From Streptomyces sp. WM6378 (lineage in GTDB: Bacteria; Actinomycetota; Actinomycetes; Streptomycetales; Streptomycetaceae): a DNA stretch of 55,059 nucleotides. The stretch covers positions 1 through 55,059 of the forward strand of contig NZ_LGDD01000343.1 in the NCBI RefSeq assembly GCF_001279695.1, read 5' to 3'. Under the pieces are notes generated by a model, which was given only the letters and a program-made list of their open reading frames with translations, was not told the origin of the DNA and did no database searches. Positions 1 through 9,656 of this stretch are shown here, piece after piece. Position numbers and translations under genes: made by a program. Within the stretch, counting starts at the first letter, position 1. Every line of letters begins with the position of its first letter.

Positions 1-50
1 TCGAGTACGAAGTACGCTCCGAGAACGACACCATCCCGGCTGCCGGTTAG
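1..50 (+). CDS. C-terminal end of an upstream gene (partial)
   Basis: The reading frame EYEVRSENDTIPAAG ends in TAG at 48-50. It has the codon bias of a real gene and enters from the left edge. Only the last 15 residues are visible, so the product cannot be named. Confidence 0.35.
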   Translation, partial: EYEVRSENDTIPAAG

Positions 51-104
51 CCACCGAGCCTGGAACCCAAATGGTGGGTCAGGTCAACCCGTCACCCAAC
101 CCTG

Positions 105-325
105 CACCAGACCCGAACGCACGCACAGGAACGCGCAACTCCATGACAGGAAACGGCTCTTGTGCCAAGCGCTTCATGACAGTCAACCAATCACCACATA
201 GCAGTCGACCCGATCACCCGCACACACACCTGCCCTGCAGAAACACACACCCCGGAAAAGACCCATCCCACTGATGACCAACCACTGCCACCACCCCGCA
301 CATTCACAGCTTCCCGGCCTCCGCT
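105..325. repeat. Long direct repeat, copy A
   Basis: About 205 bp here match, with small indels and substitutions, the stretch near 26923-27150 in the same orientation. Shared landmarks are CAACTCCATGACAGGAAACG, a run reading CTTCATGACAGTCAACC, CGATCACCCGCACACA, CTGATGACCAACCACTGCCA and CACATTCACAGC. Read on the minus strand, both copies encode a short conserved stretch ending WWQWLVISG. Copy A fills most of the space between the gene ending at 50 and the DUF4157 gene. Its nature is unknown; it may be the edge of a mobile or recombining unit. Confidence 0.8.
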
Positions 326-422
326 GACACACGGCTGTGCCTGCATTAACTACGCGTTGCCACCCTCTGAAAGGATCAGAGGGCCACGTCTGGCTGCGCG
401 TCCGCAGCCTCGAAAGGACCCG

Positions 423-2168
423 ATGCACGCCAACGAACAAGCCCCGACCTCTGACAGCAAGCAGCGTCTCCGCTCGCCCGCCAAGACCCAGACTCCGGGA
501 GGCGGCTTGCCCTTGGGCCTCACAGCGCTTCAGGCGAGTGCCGGTAACGCGGCCGTCGTGCAGATGCTGCGCCAGACCGGCCACGAGTGGGCCCAGGGCC
601 AGCACCAACACGGTGCCGGCTGTGGACGTCAACAGACCGAGCAGCCCCAGGTGCAGCGGTCCGCCGTGCATGACGTTCTCCGATCGGGCGGCCGCCCCTT
701 GGACGACGCCACCCGCACCGACATGGAAAGCCGTCTCGGGGCGGACTTCTCCGCTGTCCGCATCCACACGGACAGCGCGGCCAAGGCATCCGCGGCCGAG
801 GTCGGGGCACATGCCTACACCTCTGGCAGTCACGTGGTGATCGGTGATGGAGGCGGTGACAAGCACACCCTCGCCCATGAACTGACCCACGTGATCCAGC
901 AGCGCCAAGGCCCCGTCGCCGGAACCGACAACGGAGCCGGGCTCAAGGTCTCGGACCCGTCCGACCGGTTCGAGCGTGAAGCCGAAGCCAACGCGACCCG
1001 GGTGATGTCGACGGCCGGGGTTCAGCGGTCGGCCGCGTCAACGCCGAGTGCGGGAACCGGCTGTCAGGCGTCGAGTGGGCCGGTGCCCGACGCGGCGGCG
1101 GTGCAACGCACGATCAAGGTCACCGCTGACGGCTACGCGCAAGCCAAAGGCCTCGAAAACAAGGACGCTCTCACTCGTCCGCAAGTCATGGAGTACCTCA
1201 AGGTAGCTGTCTTCGACGATTATCGAATGGCAGCCCAGTACTCGAAAGATGGCGATGCTTCCCTGAAGGCGAGATTCGAGGCGGTAATCAGCTCTCAAGG
1301 AAATGGTGTCGCCGAGCTCGACCTCCTGATCGCGGAAGTCAACAACGTGATGGAACGGGACGTCCCCGCAGAATACCGCGCCAACAAAAACACCCGGTAC
1401 CACGTAGACCCGCAGGGGGGGTATAAGCATCAGTCTCTCGGCGTCAGAGATCCGTGGGCGAACGACGAAGCGATGTGGGACCAGTTCGGGCAAGGGCTCG
1501 GGCAGCACGCCCAGGACGCCACGGAGACGGTCGGCCGTGTAGGGAATGAGCCGCTCAAGCAGCTCACCTGGGACCAGGCCAAGCGACTCCTGCCCAGGCC
1601 CCTCATAAACTTGATCTTCGATGTCCGATTCCAGCTCGAAAGCGGCGCCCTGATCGACGAGCGGACACCAAATCAGCTGGCCAGACAGGATGCCACTCCC
1701 AATGAGCCCGGCACACTCCGGAGCTGGCACCAGGACGACACAGGCCGACTCCCCTCCCACGGTGCCGACCACCGCACAGGAGCCACCCAATTCGGCGACC
1801 AGGTCCCGGAAGAAAGCCGCACCCTCCACAACCACTACAACGACCACTCTCAATCAGGCACAGGATCCGCGATCCAAACTGCCGCAGATTTCCCCCGTGG
1901 GTTTGCCGAATACACCGGAACCGGATCCAACTTCGAGCACAACACCAAGGTCGTACTCGACTACATCCAGAAGCGCGTTTACCTGACTTTGACGCACTAT
2001 CAGTACTGGGGCCTTGCCCAGGCAAACGGACGCTCGCACTTCATTCCGTCCGGCACTCAAGACGCGGCCCAGGCCGCAGGAATCATCACCGGGAAGATGC
2101 CAGGCCTCAAAATTCCCGCAGGCACGCCCTACCAGCTCATGAACCCCTGGGTTCAAATCCTGGCATAA
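423..2168 (+). CDS. DUF4157 (eCIS core) domain protein, putative injected effector
   Basis: The start at 423 follows a GAAAGGA ribosome site; an upstream in-frame TTG lacks one. The product has 581 residues. Residues about 80-165 are a DUF4157 domain with the LGADFSAVRIHTD block and a zincin-like HELTH motif at 152-156. This domain marks putative effectors loaded into extracellular contractile injection systems. Residues about 230-581 are unrelated to the domain, contain many His, Tyr and Trp, and are less GC-rich than the front, as expected for a swapped-in payload. I do not recognise the payload. No sheath, tube or baseplate genes lie nearby, so it would be an orphan effector or the edge of a cluster to the left. 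Domain call firm; effector role inferred. Confidence 0.8.
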   Translation: MHANEQAPTSDSKQRLRSPAKTQTPGGGLPLGLTALQASAGNAAVVQMLRQTGHEWAQGQHQHGAGCGRQQTEQPQVQRSAVHDVLRSGGRPLDDATRTDMESRLGADFSAVRIHTDSAAKASAAEVGAHAYTSGSHVVIGDGGGDKHTLAHELTHVIQQRQGPVAGTDNGAGLKVSDPSDRFEREAEANATRVMSTAGVQRSAASTPSAGTGCQASSGPVPDAAAVQRTIKVTADGYAQAKGLENKDALTRPQVMEYLKVAVFDDYRMAAQYSKDGDASLKARFEAVISSQGNGVAELDLLIAEVNNVMERDVPAEYRANKNTRYHVDPQGGYKHQSLGVRDPWANDEAMWDQFGQGLGQHAQDATETVGRVGNEPLKQLTWDQAKRLLPRPLINLIFDVRFQLESGALIDERTPNQLARQDATPNEPGTLRSWHQDDTGRLPSHGADHRTGATQFGDQVPEESRTLHNHYNDHSQSGTGSAIQTAADFPRGFAEYTGTGSNFEHNTKVVLDYIQKRVYLTLTHYQYWGLAQANGRSHFIPSGTQDAAQAAGIITGKMPGLKIPAGTPYQLMNPWVQILA

Positions 2169-2574
2169 CCGGCACCACCGCAGCAGAACCACCCCGGCCG
2201 CAGCCCTCCAGGCTCCGGCCGACCCTTACACGGCCGTAAACCCTGGCCTCGCTTGGGACTTGGCCTCGTGTAGTTCGGCCTGGGCGGGCTCGCTGCACTC
2301 CTTGCCGGCTTTCCGGCTCCGCCTCCACGCCCTGGCCTCCCACACGAGCCGGTCCGGCCGTGAAGAGGAGGGGGGCCGGGGGTCCTCCGGGGCACTGACC
2401 AGGTGGTGTGGACCTTGCGTGGAACCGGTACATTGCGTGGCCGAACTCGCCCTGTTCTGCCACCATTTGGACGTCCGCTGTCAGACCCCCGAGGGCGGGC
2501 GGTTCCGGTGAAACCGGAGCCACCCCCCTCGCGTCTCACACGGGTCCGGTCACGACCACTCGGGGGCGAGCACC
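2169..2574. other. Intergenic, no gene seen
   Basis: GC-rich spacer between the DUF4157 and zinc-ribbon genes. No frame shows convincing protein-like composition and I see no clear terminator hairpin. A GGGGGCGAG stretch just before 2575 is a plausible ribosome site for the next gene. Confidence 0.4.
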
Positions 2575-3237
2575 ATGAGTTCCGAAATCTACTTCTCCAA
2601 CAACTACCGGGACCTGTGCGATCAGCACGGCACCGGAGCCGGCTTCCAGTTCGAGTTCCACTGCTCACGCTGTTTTGACACCTGGCGATCACCGTTCGAG
2701 AACTTCACCGCGGGCCGCATGGCGAGCTGGCTGTCCAGGGGGGTGACCGCGGCATGGAGCGTGATCGGCGGGCGGGTCGGCAGCGGCATGTCGAGCGCCG
2801 CCGACGGGCTCGCTGGCGCCAGCTGGGGCGGCACCCGCGACGCCGCCTTCCAGCGGGCGGTCGACACGGCGCGCGGACACTTCAACCGCTGCGGACGGTG
2901 CAGCAGTTACGTGTGCGACCGCTGCTGGAACCCAGAGCACGGCCTGTGCTTGAACTGCGCTCCCGACACAGCAGCGGAGGCCGAGGCTGCCCGCAGGCGG
3001 GGCATCAACGACATGGCTTCGCAGCAGGCGTACGCCCAAGGGCAAGTACAGGGCGAGGACTACGACCCCACGGCCGCACGGCAGCTGGTGTGCCCGCAAT
3101 GCCAGGCCGAAACACGCGGCGCGCCGTTCTGCGCAACCTGTGGGCACCGCCTCGCCCTGCAAGCGCACTGCGCCTCCTGCCAGGCCGTGGTGCCGGACAA
3201 CTCGACCTTCTGCCCATCCTGCGGCACCAGGCGCTGA
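2575..3237 (+). CDS. Multi-zinc-ribbon protein
   Basis: A 220-residue product with cysteine pairs spread over its length: CSRC near 31-34, CGRC and CDRC near 105-117, CLNC near 126, then a C-terminal double zinc ribbon with CPQC, CATCG, CASC and CPSCG. The centre (about 45-90) is Gly/Ala/Ser-rich. There is no signal peptide, so it is probably cytoplasmic or carried with a partner. Such proteins usually bind protein or nucleic acid through zinc knuckles. It sits 400 bp behind the DUF4157 gene on the same strand, so an accessory or chaperone role there is possible but not shown. Confidence 0.75.
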   Translation: MSSEIYFSNNYRDLCDQHGTGAGFQFEFHCSRCFDTWRSPFENFTAGRMASWLSRGVTAAWSVIGGRVGSGMSSAADGLAGASWGGTRDAAFQRAVDTARGHFNRCGRCSSYVCDRCWNPEHGLCLNCAPDTAAEAEAARRRGINDMASQQAYAQGQVQGEDYDPTAARQLVCPQCQAETRGAPFCATCGHRLALQAHCASCQAVVPDNSTFCPSCGTRR

Positions 3238-3803
3238 CATGCCGCCCCGGCCGCACCCGCCGGCTTTGCCGCCAAAAGACTCCAGGCCGTCCGCCGTCCA
3301 TCCCGCCACCCCTGCCGGTGACTGGCCCGCCTGCTGGAGGCCTGCGGTGTCCGGGGGCGCCCACAGGGGTATGCACCGACCCATTTCAGGGCAAGAGCAC
3401 GACTGGGTTTCGCTCCTGCAAGGCGCAACAGTCCACGCAATGCTGGCTGGCGCCGGGCACTACGCGGCACAGGGGTACCGACAACAGGGAGATCACAGCA
3501 GATCTTGATGGATGCCCACAGGAAATCCCTTACCGGCAACAGTTGCCGCCGACCAGCGAGAGAGGCCAGGTGGTGTCGTACACCCCGTGCCTCTGGGCAT
3601 GGACCGCTGCGGCATCACCCTGCGCCTCGAACTCCCCGCCACGCACCAGACGTACGGCTGCCATTTCCCACGCCCCTGGCGGACATCGACCAGGCTGGCC
3701 TGCAGTTCCACGCCGTCCGGACCGCACCCGCTGTTCCTCCCACCATCTACGGCGGCCGGTCTGAACAGGGACGAACGGGGGCAAGCGGATGACGTGAACT
3801 CGC
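3238..3803. other. Intergenic region with possible decayed coding
   Basis: No intact gene. On the plus strand between about 3595 and 3790 two frames look protein-like in succession (MDRCGITLRLELPATHQTY, then ADIDQAGLQFHAVRTAPAVP), which suggests a frameshifted remnant, but I cannot name a family. Confidence 0.3.
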
Positions 3804-4943
3804 TCAGCCCAGCTTCTGTTTCTGGCCCAAGAGGTAGCGGTCCTGGCAGGCGTAGACGAGGGTTTGCTGGACGTCGCCGCCGTTCTGCTTCATGTACATG
3901 TCGGTCAGGCACTGTCCGTCGATGGCACTGAGGATCGACACCCAGCCGTCGCCGAGGTCCTTGAGCCGCCACTTCTGGTTGGCGGGCAGCCCACCGGCCC
4001 TGATGGCGTCCTGGCCTCCGCCCGCGTTCCACAGCTGGCCCCGGTTGTTCTCCGCCCTGCGGTCCAGGACCAGAGCAGGATTGCCCGACGGGGACAGTGA
4101 GACGGTGCCATCGCTGTAGCGGCGCAGGATCCAGTACTCGTCGAGGTTCTTCTGGTCGTCGACCCAGCCGAGCGTGTACACAGGGGCCGAGTCGCCCATC
4201 CCGTTGCGGAACATCCCCAAGTAGCCGCCGCCCTGGCCCGTCTCGATGCTCACGCGCTGCTCGGACGAGCCTGACGGGCCGCCCCCGTTGTCGCCTCCGC
4301 CTCCGCCGGCTTTGGCTTCGTGCCCGTCCCAGGAGCGGGGGCCGCCCCGGGGGCTGGGGGGGGAGACTTGGGCTGCCCGTCTGCCTTGGGGGCCTCGGGG
4401 ACAGTTGGAGCCTGCGACGCCGGTGGCGACAGCGGGGCCTGACTGGCCGCCGGGGTCTGTGAGTTCTCCTGGGGCGAGAGCTGGCCGGCGCTCTCCGGCT
4501 TCTCACTGGCCTGGGTCTTGATGCTCGGGTCGTGCTGGAACCACGCCAGGGCCAGCGCGCACCCGGCGCGGCAGGAAGCTCGGCCCGTGTCTCGCTGAAC
4601 GCACCGACCGTGATCCGGCCCTCGGCCACATCCCCAGCATCGGGCTGCCCACAGGGCTCAACCCGTACCCCCAAGAGCAGCAGGCCCGCTGGTACATCCG
4701 CAGTGCGCAGCGGCGCCAGCGTGATCTCGGCGCCCTCCTCCGCGCCCGGATAGAGCCGCAAACGGCAGTGTCCACCTCGGCCCAACCGCCCCGTCCCCCA
4801 AGAGGAAACAACCGGTACTCCTCAACCGTGTCCCCCGTATTGCGCACCCGCAGCCTCGCCACAGCACTGTCCCCCGGGGCGATCTTCGTCGCGGCAGGCT
4901 CCAGCAACATCCACATACTCACCGGCAGATTCAAGCGGCTCAC
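3804..4943 (-). pseudogene. Broken 'hydrolytic protein' with C-terminal ricin-type lectin domain
   Basis: Protein-like sequence runs through all three frames. The start region (from 4943) carries an Ig-like domain (LEPAATKIAPGDSAVARLRV). It shifts frame near 4760 into LRLYPGAEEGAEITLAPLRT, again near 4560 into ALALAWFQHDPSIKTQASE and a Pro-rich linker, and again near a G8 run at about 4357-4364 into a Gly-rich linker and the lectin domain (from about 4253 down). The lectin part has the beta-trefoil pattern with QLWNAGG, NQKWRLKDLGDGWVSI and QCLTDM. At least three frame changes point to decay; poor sequence quality cannot be excluded. Related intact proteins occur in Streptomyces eCIS neighbourhoods. 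Confidence 0.75.
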
Positions 4944-5079
4944 AAGGGCTGGTGCTGCGGCGGAGCGGGCACCTCGGGAGGCACTCCCATGTGCCCGGTT
5001 GCACCCCCACCTTGATGCAAACCACTGACGCCCCCACCTTCGGCTGCCAACCCCACGTCACGCAGCCCAGGCTGACTGA

Positions 5080-5303
5080 ATCAAGCCATCGCACCCCGGC
5101 GGTCATGGCCACCGGGTCCGGGAAGACCGACGTCGCGGTACGCAGCGCGGAGGAGCTGCGTGCGGGCCGTGTGCTCGTGCTCGTGCCCTCGCTGGATCCG
5201 CTCGCGCAGACCGAGACGGCGTGGCGTGAGGGCGGCGCACGGGCCCGATGGGCGAGGTGTCGTCGCTGCAGGGTGAGGCGGTGGCGGTCCCGAACACCAC
5301 GAA
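5080..5303 (+). pseudogene. Fragment of a DEAD/DEAH helicase (helicase-associated type)
   Basis: The frame reading VMATGSGKTDVAVRSAEEL then LVLVPSLDPLAQTETAWREGG is helicase motif I (Walker A GSGKT) and motif Ia. After about 5240 the similarity continues one frame over (GPMGEVSSLQGEAVAVPNTT), which matches the next segment of the same family. Nothing after about 5303 resembles motif II or later. It is therefore a truncated, frameshifted remnant of a large helicase of the type often found in mobile or phage-defence regions of Streptomyces. Confidence 0.7.
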
Positions 5304-5481
5304 GGCTCAGAAACTCGGCAACCAGCCCTATGCCTTACAAACGACGCTCAACCATCACCGGAAAACGACAGCGGCCTTCACCGAGAAAACGACACCCACA
5401 ACCCCGACCACCAGGAAGACCCCATACGCCCCCGGTGCAAACAGCCGACGCCATCCACTGAAACTCACATGTCGCTCATCA

Positions 5482-6222
5482 TCACTGCCGTGAAGCGAAG
5501 AAGGTTGCAGCCGTGCTCCACAGAACACCGAGCTTCTCCTCTGCCTGCGCCAAGGTCGAAGGCACCATCGTGGCGAGCGGTTCACCCAGCCACGCGAGTT
5601 CGTAACTCTCGCATTCCTGCCCGCCCGTGCGTGATCCGCCGCTTGTTACCCTCGCTCCGGCGGACAGAGTGATCCTGTGGTCGAACCCCGGCGCGATCCG
5701 GTGTGCCAGGCGGTTTCGGACCTCGCCCAGTCGCTCGTAGAAGGAGTCGGACCTCAGGTCCGACATCGCCCTCGCGAGCGCATCGTTTGGCCATGCCACC
5801 TGAAATGCCTCGGTCGTCGACTTCCCCGTGACGCGCTGGCACCTCTCTGGATCGTCAGCGAACGTAAAGCGCTGCCGGTCAAGGCGGGAAGCAGCGAAGT
5901 AGAGACCGCAGAAGGAGCTTTCGAAGGCGGAGTGGAGGGAGACGAAGAACTCGAAGAGGCGGGTCTGGGTGGTGAAATGCCAGTCGCTCAGGCGCTCCTC
6001 CCTCGGAAGGTTCACCAGGCCGGTCAGTTCCAGGGCCGTGTCGCGCGCCCGGCGGTGGCGGTACACCACTGCATGGAGCGCGGTGGTGATCTGCGTCTTG
6101 ACCTCGGTAATGTCTACACCCGCCTGGAGATCAGCGGAGTAGATCCCCGGTGTGCGCACGACAGCGTCGTAGTACGCCCCCTCGAATGCCTCGTGGGGAA
6201 CACCCGTCCGCGGCTTCGACAC
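5482..6222 (-). CDS. Putative HEPN-domain protein
   Basis: A 246-residue, mostly helical protein beginning with GTG. Residues 169-174 read RNRLAH, the Rx4H motif of HEPN ribonucleases, preceded by a helix containing FYERLGEVR as is typical of the fold. No signal peptide or membrane segment. HEPN proteins usually act as RNA-cleaving toxins or abortive-infection effectors, often beside an antitoxin; no partner is obvious here, the nearest neighbour being the helicase fragment. The family call rests on one motif and helical character, so nuclease activity is inference. Confidence 0.5.
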   Translation of the reverse strand: MSKPRTGVPHEAFEGAYYDAVVRTPGIYSADLQAGVDITEVKTQITTALHAVVYRHRRARDTALELTGLVNLPREERLSDWHFTTQTRLFEFFVSLHSAFESSFCGLYFAASRLDRQRFTFADDPERCQRVTGKSTTEAFQVAWPNDALARAMSDLRSDSFYERLGEVRNRLAHRIAPGFDHRITLSAGARVTSGGSRTGGQECESYELAWLGEPLATMVPSTLAQAEEKLGVLWSTAATFFASRQ

Positions 6223-6491
6223 CCATCCACGCGCTAGTCATGGGGCAATGGCGGGAGGACATTTCACCACCCGCAAGAAGTTATGCGCAGCCCGAGTCGA
6301 CCAGGGACGCGGCTTGTCATTCCGTGGAGATCGTAACTGGGACCGGGTGGCCCTGCGGCCCGGGCTCTTAGAGAACTCTTATCGGGCTCTGAAATATCTG
6401 TTCCCGTTGTCCTTCGGGGCTGGTCACCGCCGGGAACAGGCCGGGGGGACCGCCCTGCCCCCAGTCACGAGCACCACGTGGAGCACAGACG

Positions 6492-7589
6492 ATGACACCC
6501 CCCGACACCGTGGCGACGCCCGCTCAGGGCCGCCGTACCAAGCGCTGGGTCCTCACCGCCACGGTGGTGGCCGTGCTCGGGCTCGCCACCTGGCCCGTGC
6601 TCAGCTACTTCGACGTCTTCTCCGACAAGGGCGACGCGATCAGCTTCGGCCAGGACGACAAGCAGGGCGGCGAACGGGGCGGAACAAGCAGTTCCAAGGC
6701 GTCCATGCCGACGGGCCCGAAGGCTGATTTCACCGTCTCCGGCACCGTGCCGGAGGACGGCAGCAAGATCGCCGTCACGACGTACGAGGGCAAGAAATCC
6801 GGGTTCAAGGGCAAGGTGTGGGTCTGGGTCCCGCCACAGTACAAGGACCCGCAGTACGCGAAGAGCGGTTTCCCCGTGCTGATCGCCCTGCCCGGCGGCT
6901 CCGGGTACCCGAACAACTACTGGATGGGGCCCGACCTGAAGCTGGAGGCGAGCATCTCCAAGTGGTCCAAGGAGGGCAAGAGCCTGCCGTTCATCGTGGT
7001 CATGCCGGTGCTCAACCCCGAGGACCACGACCGGGACCCCAAGGACCCCAAGCTGGGCCAGTACTGGGACGGCAGTGACATCCCCGGCCAGCCGAAGATG
7101 GGCACATGGCTGACCGAGGACGTGCCCGACCTGGTCAAGGAGAACTTCCGCACGGTCAACTCCCGCGACGGCTGGGCCTTCATGGGCGCGTCCACCGGCG
7201 GCTTCGCGGGCCTCAAGTCCGTGCTGCAGAAGCCCGACCGGTTCAAGGCCGTCATCGCGGCGGGCCCGGACATCGTGCCGGACTCCCGCCTGTGGAAGGG
7301 CCACGACCAGGAGAAGGCCGAGAACAACCCCAAGGCCCTCGCCCCGAAGCTGATCAAGTCCGGGCACCCGGACGTCTACCTCGCCTTCGAGGTCGGCACC
7401 AAGGAGACCGCGGCCATGCCACCCATCGAGGACTTCGTGAAGTCCTACACGAAGGGCCCCATACACACCAAGCTGGACGTCATCCAGGGCGGCAAGCACA
7501 ACGCCGCGACCTACGTGCCGAACATGGAGTCCGCCGGACTCATCCAGTGGATCAGCGAGCACATGCAGGGCCCCACACCCGTCTCGTGA
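6492..7589 (+). CDS. Membrane-anchored esterase (alpha/beta hydrolase)
   Basis: A 365-residue protein. Residues 1-18 are basic, 19-40 form one hydrophobic segment (signal anchor), then a Gly/Ser/Lys-rich linker to about 80. The rest is a putative esterase domain: FPVLIALPGGSGYPNNY contributes the oxyanion region, GASTGG near residue 232 holds the nucleophile serine, and GGKHN near 337 the catalytic histidine. The arrangement resembles the esterase/mycolyltransferase-like family, so a small ester or cell-surface substrate outside the membrane is likely; the substrate is unknown. Stands alone. Confidence 0.8.
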   Translation: MTPPDTVATPAQGRRTKRWVLTATVVAVLGLATWPVLSYFDVFSDKGDAISFGQDDKQGGERGGTSSSKASMPTGPKADFTVSGTVPEDGSKIAVTTYEGKKSGFKGKVWVWVPPQYKDPQYAKSGFPVLIALPGGSGYPNNYWMGPDLKLEASISKWSKEGKSLPFIVVMPVLNPEDHDRDPKDPKLGQYWDGSDIPGQPKMGTWLTEDVPDLVKENFRTVNSRDGWAFMGASTGGFAGLKSVLQKPDRFKAVIAAGPDIVPDSRLWKGHDQEKAENNPKALAPKLIKSGHPDVYLAFEVGTKETAAMPPIEDFVKSYTKGPIHTKLDVIQGGKHNAATYVPNMESAGLIQWISEHMQGPTPVS

Positions 7590-7989
7590 GCGAGCCGGCC
7601 GCCACATGTCCGTTTCTGAGCTACACATGCCAGTGAGCGACGACGACCCGGTACATAGGAGTCGGTGTGCGCCTGGCTCGGCCGAGTGGACGCAGGGCGT
7701 AAGTCCGGCCCTGCTCAAGCACGCCGTGGCGGTCGAGGACTGCATGCCGTGCGCGCTGCCCTTCCGCCAGGTCGCGAGTGCCTTCATGGTTGCCTCGGCC
7801 GCTCCGAGGAGAATCCACCTCAAGAAGGCGCTGAAGAGGGAATACAACCGGCTCAAGGAGGCGTGTCCCGATCGTGGTCCTCTCGCTGCGAAGTTCTCCG
7901 CCGGGTTTCCGGGCCGAGCGCCGTCACGGCCCGTCCGGGAAACAGATCGGCGACGCGCGCGGATGCGACGCCTTCGGCTGAGGGAAGAA

Positions 7990-8457
7990 CGAAGCCTCGA
8001 TCGTGCGGTCTTTCATTCCGTCTGCTGGTGGCGGTCGGTGTCGTGCTGCTTGCCACGGGCTTTGTCACCGTGGCGCACAAGGCCGCGCCGCACGGCGGGG
8101 AGTTGCTGCCCTACGGCGCCCGTCTCGCGACTGGGCACCGGCGCCACAGTGGCCCGAGCCGGTCCAGCCGCCGACCCGCGAAACACTGGCCCCCGCTACG
8201 GTCCGGCCCCCGGCCAGCAGCACGGCCAGTGGCGTAGAGACGGCGGAGCGACCGCGGCGTGACCGTCCGCGGCCCGAGGCCGCTCCTGCCCCACGGCGAC
8301 GACCGGGGCCGGAGTACCCCCCTGGCGCGCCGCACCTTCACCCAGCCCTCACCGGGACCGCCCCCACTACGACCCCGGCGCCGTCTGCTCCTGGGCGCAG
8401 GGCACCGGCATCGCCCCGGCCGTCGTAAGCGCCTGCCGCCAACAACTCGGCCGCTGA
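7990..8457 (+). pseudogene. Frameshifted small membrane-anchored protein
   Basis: A transmembrane segment (RLLVAVGVVLLATGFVTVAH) at about 8010-8075 lies in one frame. A Pro/Thr-rich linker (VQPPTRETLAPATVRPPASS) continues in a second, and the C-terminal stretch YDPGAVCSWAQGTGIAPAVV followed by SACRQQLGR and TGA at 8455-8457 lies in a third. All three read like one protein: short anchor, extracellular linker, small Cys-containing end. At least two frameshifts make it non-functional as read. The upstream region 7600-7990 shows no recognisable product. Confidence 0.55.
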
Positions 8458-8586
8458 ACGACATTGGCCAACCCGTGAGACCTCGGCCCGTCTCCGTCGT
8501 CCTGTGCGAGCCATCGCCTGCCTTCGGTGCCCTTCCCCGCCCCAAGACGGGTGGGCTCACCAACACCAGCGATCCAGGAGGGCCCC

Positions 8587-9029
8587 ATGCCGACATGTTC
8601 CACGACGCGCGCGTTGCTGGCCGGCGCGCTGGCTGTTGTCGCCTTCGCTGCGGCGCCAGCCTCCACCGACTCCTCCGTCGACCAGCGCGCCAACACCTGC
8701 CGGCCCGAGGGCGGCATCGCGTGCGCGTACGGACTGGTCGTCACCTCCTGACACCGCACCGGATCCCTACAACGCGCCGTGAGCTGGATTTACGCCACGT
8801 GCAGCCCCGCGAACACCAACAACCTGGCCCGCCGGTGGTGCCGGGCACCCAGTGACCAAGCCCGCGTGGGCGGGGCCCGGCGCCGCGGCACGAGGGTCCA
8901 GTCCTGGACGGAGATCACCTGGGGCTCCGCGGCCACGGCCACACCGGGCCCGTCATGCCGGCCGGGACACAGGTCTGCGCCGAGTTCAACTACGGCGCCA
9001 CCACCAGCCCCTGCGTCGCCCTGAAGTAG
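8587..9029 (+). pseudogene. Frameshifted small secreted protein
   Basis: It begins with a clear signal peptide (MPTCSTTRALLAGALAVVAF) and a mature start TCRPEGGIACAYGLVVTS, where a stop intervenes. Coding-like sequence continues (VSWIYATCSPANTNNLA, then VQSWTEITWGS) and finishes in another frame with VMPAGTQVCAEFNYGATTSP, then CVALK and TAG at 9027-9029. An intact homologue would be an exported protein of about 140 residues with several cysteines. Function unknown. Confidence 0.55.
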
Positions 9030-9095
9030 AGCGTCCCTGATGGGGCTCGTTGTAAGTGGTTCTGACCGGAGTTCCGTAAAGAGCGAAGTTGGCGG

Positions 9096-9656
9096 CTACT
9101 TCCGGCGCTGGAGAATCGGATCCAGGAGTCGCAGGGCTTCGTTCCGGACTCCCTCGTCGTCATCGGCGACCAGTTCCTGAAGCTGCTTGACGAGACATGC
9201 CGTGCGTTCCACGGTCGTCCACATGGGGTTGCAGTCCACTGCCGCGCTGAGCTCGTCCAAGGCATCGGTCGATGCCGCGCAAGCGAGGGTGGCCAACACA
9301 GTGCGCAGTCCGCTGGAATCCCCCCGTGCCAGCAGCGCCTCGGCGGTCTCCTCGATCACTCCTGTGTCCTGGTTGTCGAGGAGGAGACGATGAAGGACGT
9401 GGGTGAAGCCCGCGAGCTCTGCTGATGCTGCAAGGCGCCGCCCTGCTGCGGCCCTTACCGACCATGAAACGGAATCAGCATCCCTGATCGCCGCCACGTG
9501 CTCGTCGTCAGGCCCGATGATTCCCACGGATACAGAATGGCAGGTGAAGGCGGCACTGACCTGGTATTTTTTTGCCCTACAGGTAAGGCTGGCCATCACG
9601 TTCGCAATCAGCCCTACGCTTTCGGTCTCTTTCGCGCGGGGTCCGGCTCGCGGCAC
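9096..9656 (-). CDS. HEAT-repeat-like protein
   Basis: Up to 186 residues. From about residue 70 it shows repeated helical pairs typical of HEAT/armadillo proteins (SVSWSVRAAAGRRLAASAEL, DNQDTGVIEETAEALLARGD, DEGVRNEALRLLDPILQ). The first 45 residues fit less well, so translation may begin further in, around VSVGIIGPDD. Cytoplasmic, no catalytic motif; a protein-binding role is likely. Related short HEAT proteins in actinobacteria can act as immunity proteins, but no toxin gene adjoins it. Confidence 0.55.
   Translation of the reverse strand: MPRAGPRAKETESVGLIANVMASLTCRAKKYQVSAAFTCHSVSVGIIGPDDEHVAAIRDADSVSWSVRAAAGRRLAASAELAGFTHVLHRLLLDNQDTGVIEETAEALLARGDSSGLRTVLATLACAASTDALDELSAAVDCNPMWTTVERTACLVKQLQELVADDDEGVRNEALRLLDPILQRRK

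Noticed and set aside
183..908. 241-residue minus-strand open frame over the start of the DUF4157 gene
   Set aside because: It lies antisense to a well-supported gene and has no family features. Only its repeat-encoded end (WWQWLVIS) is shared with copy B.
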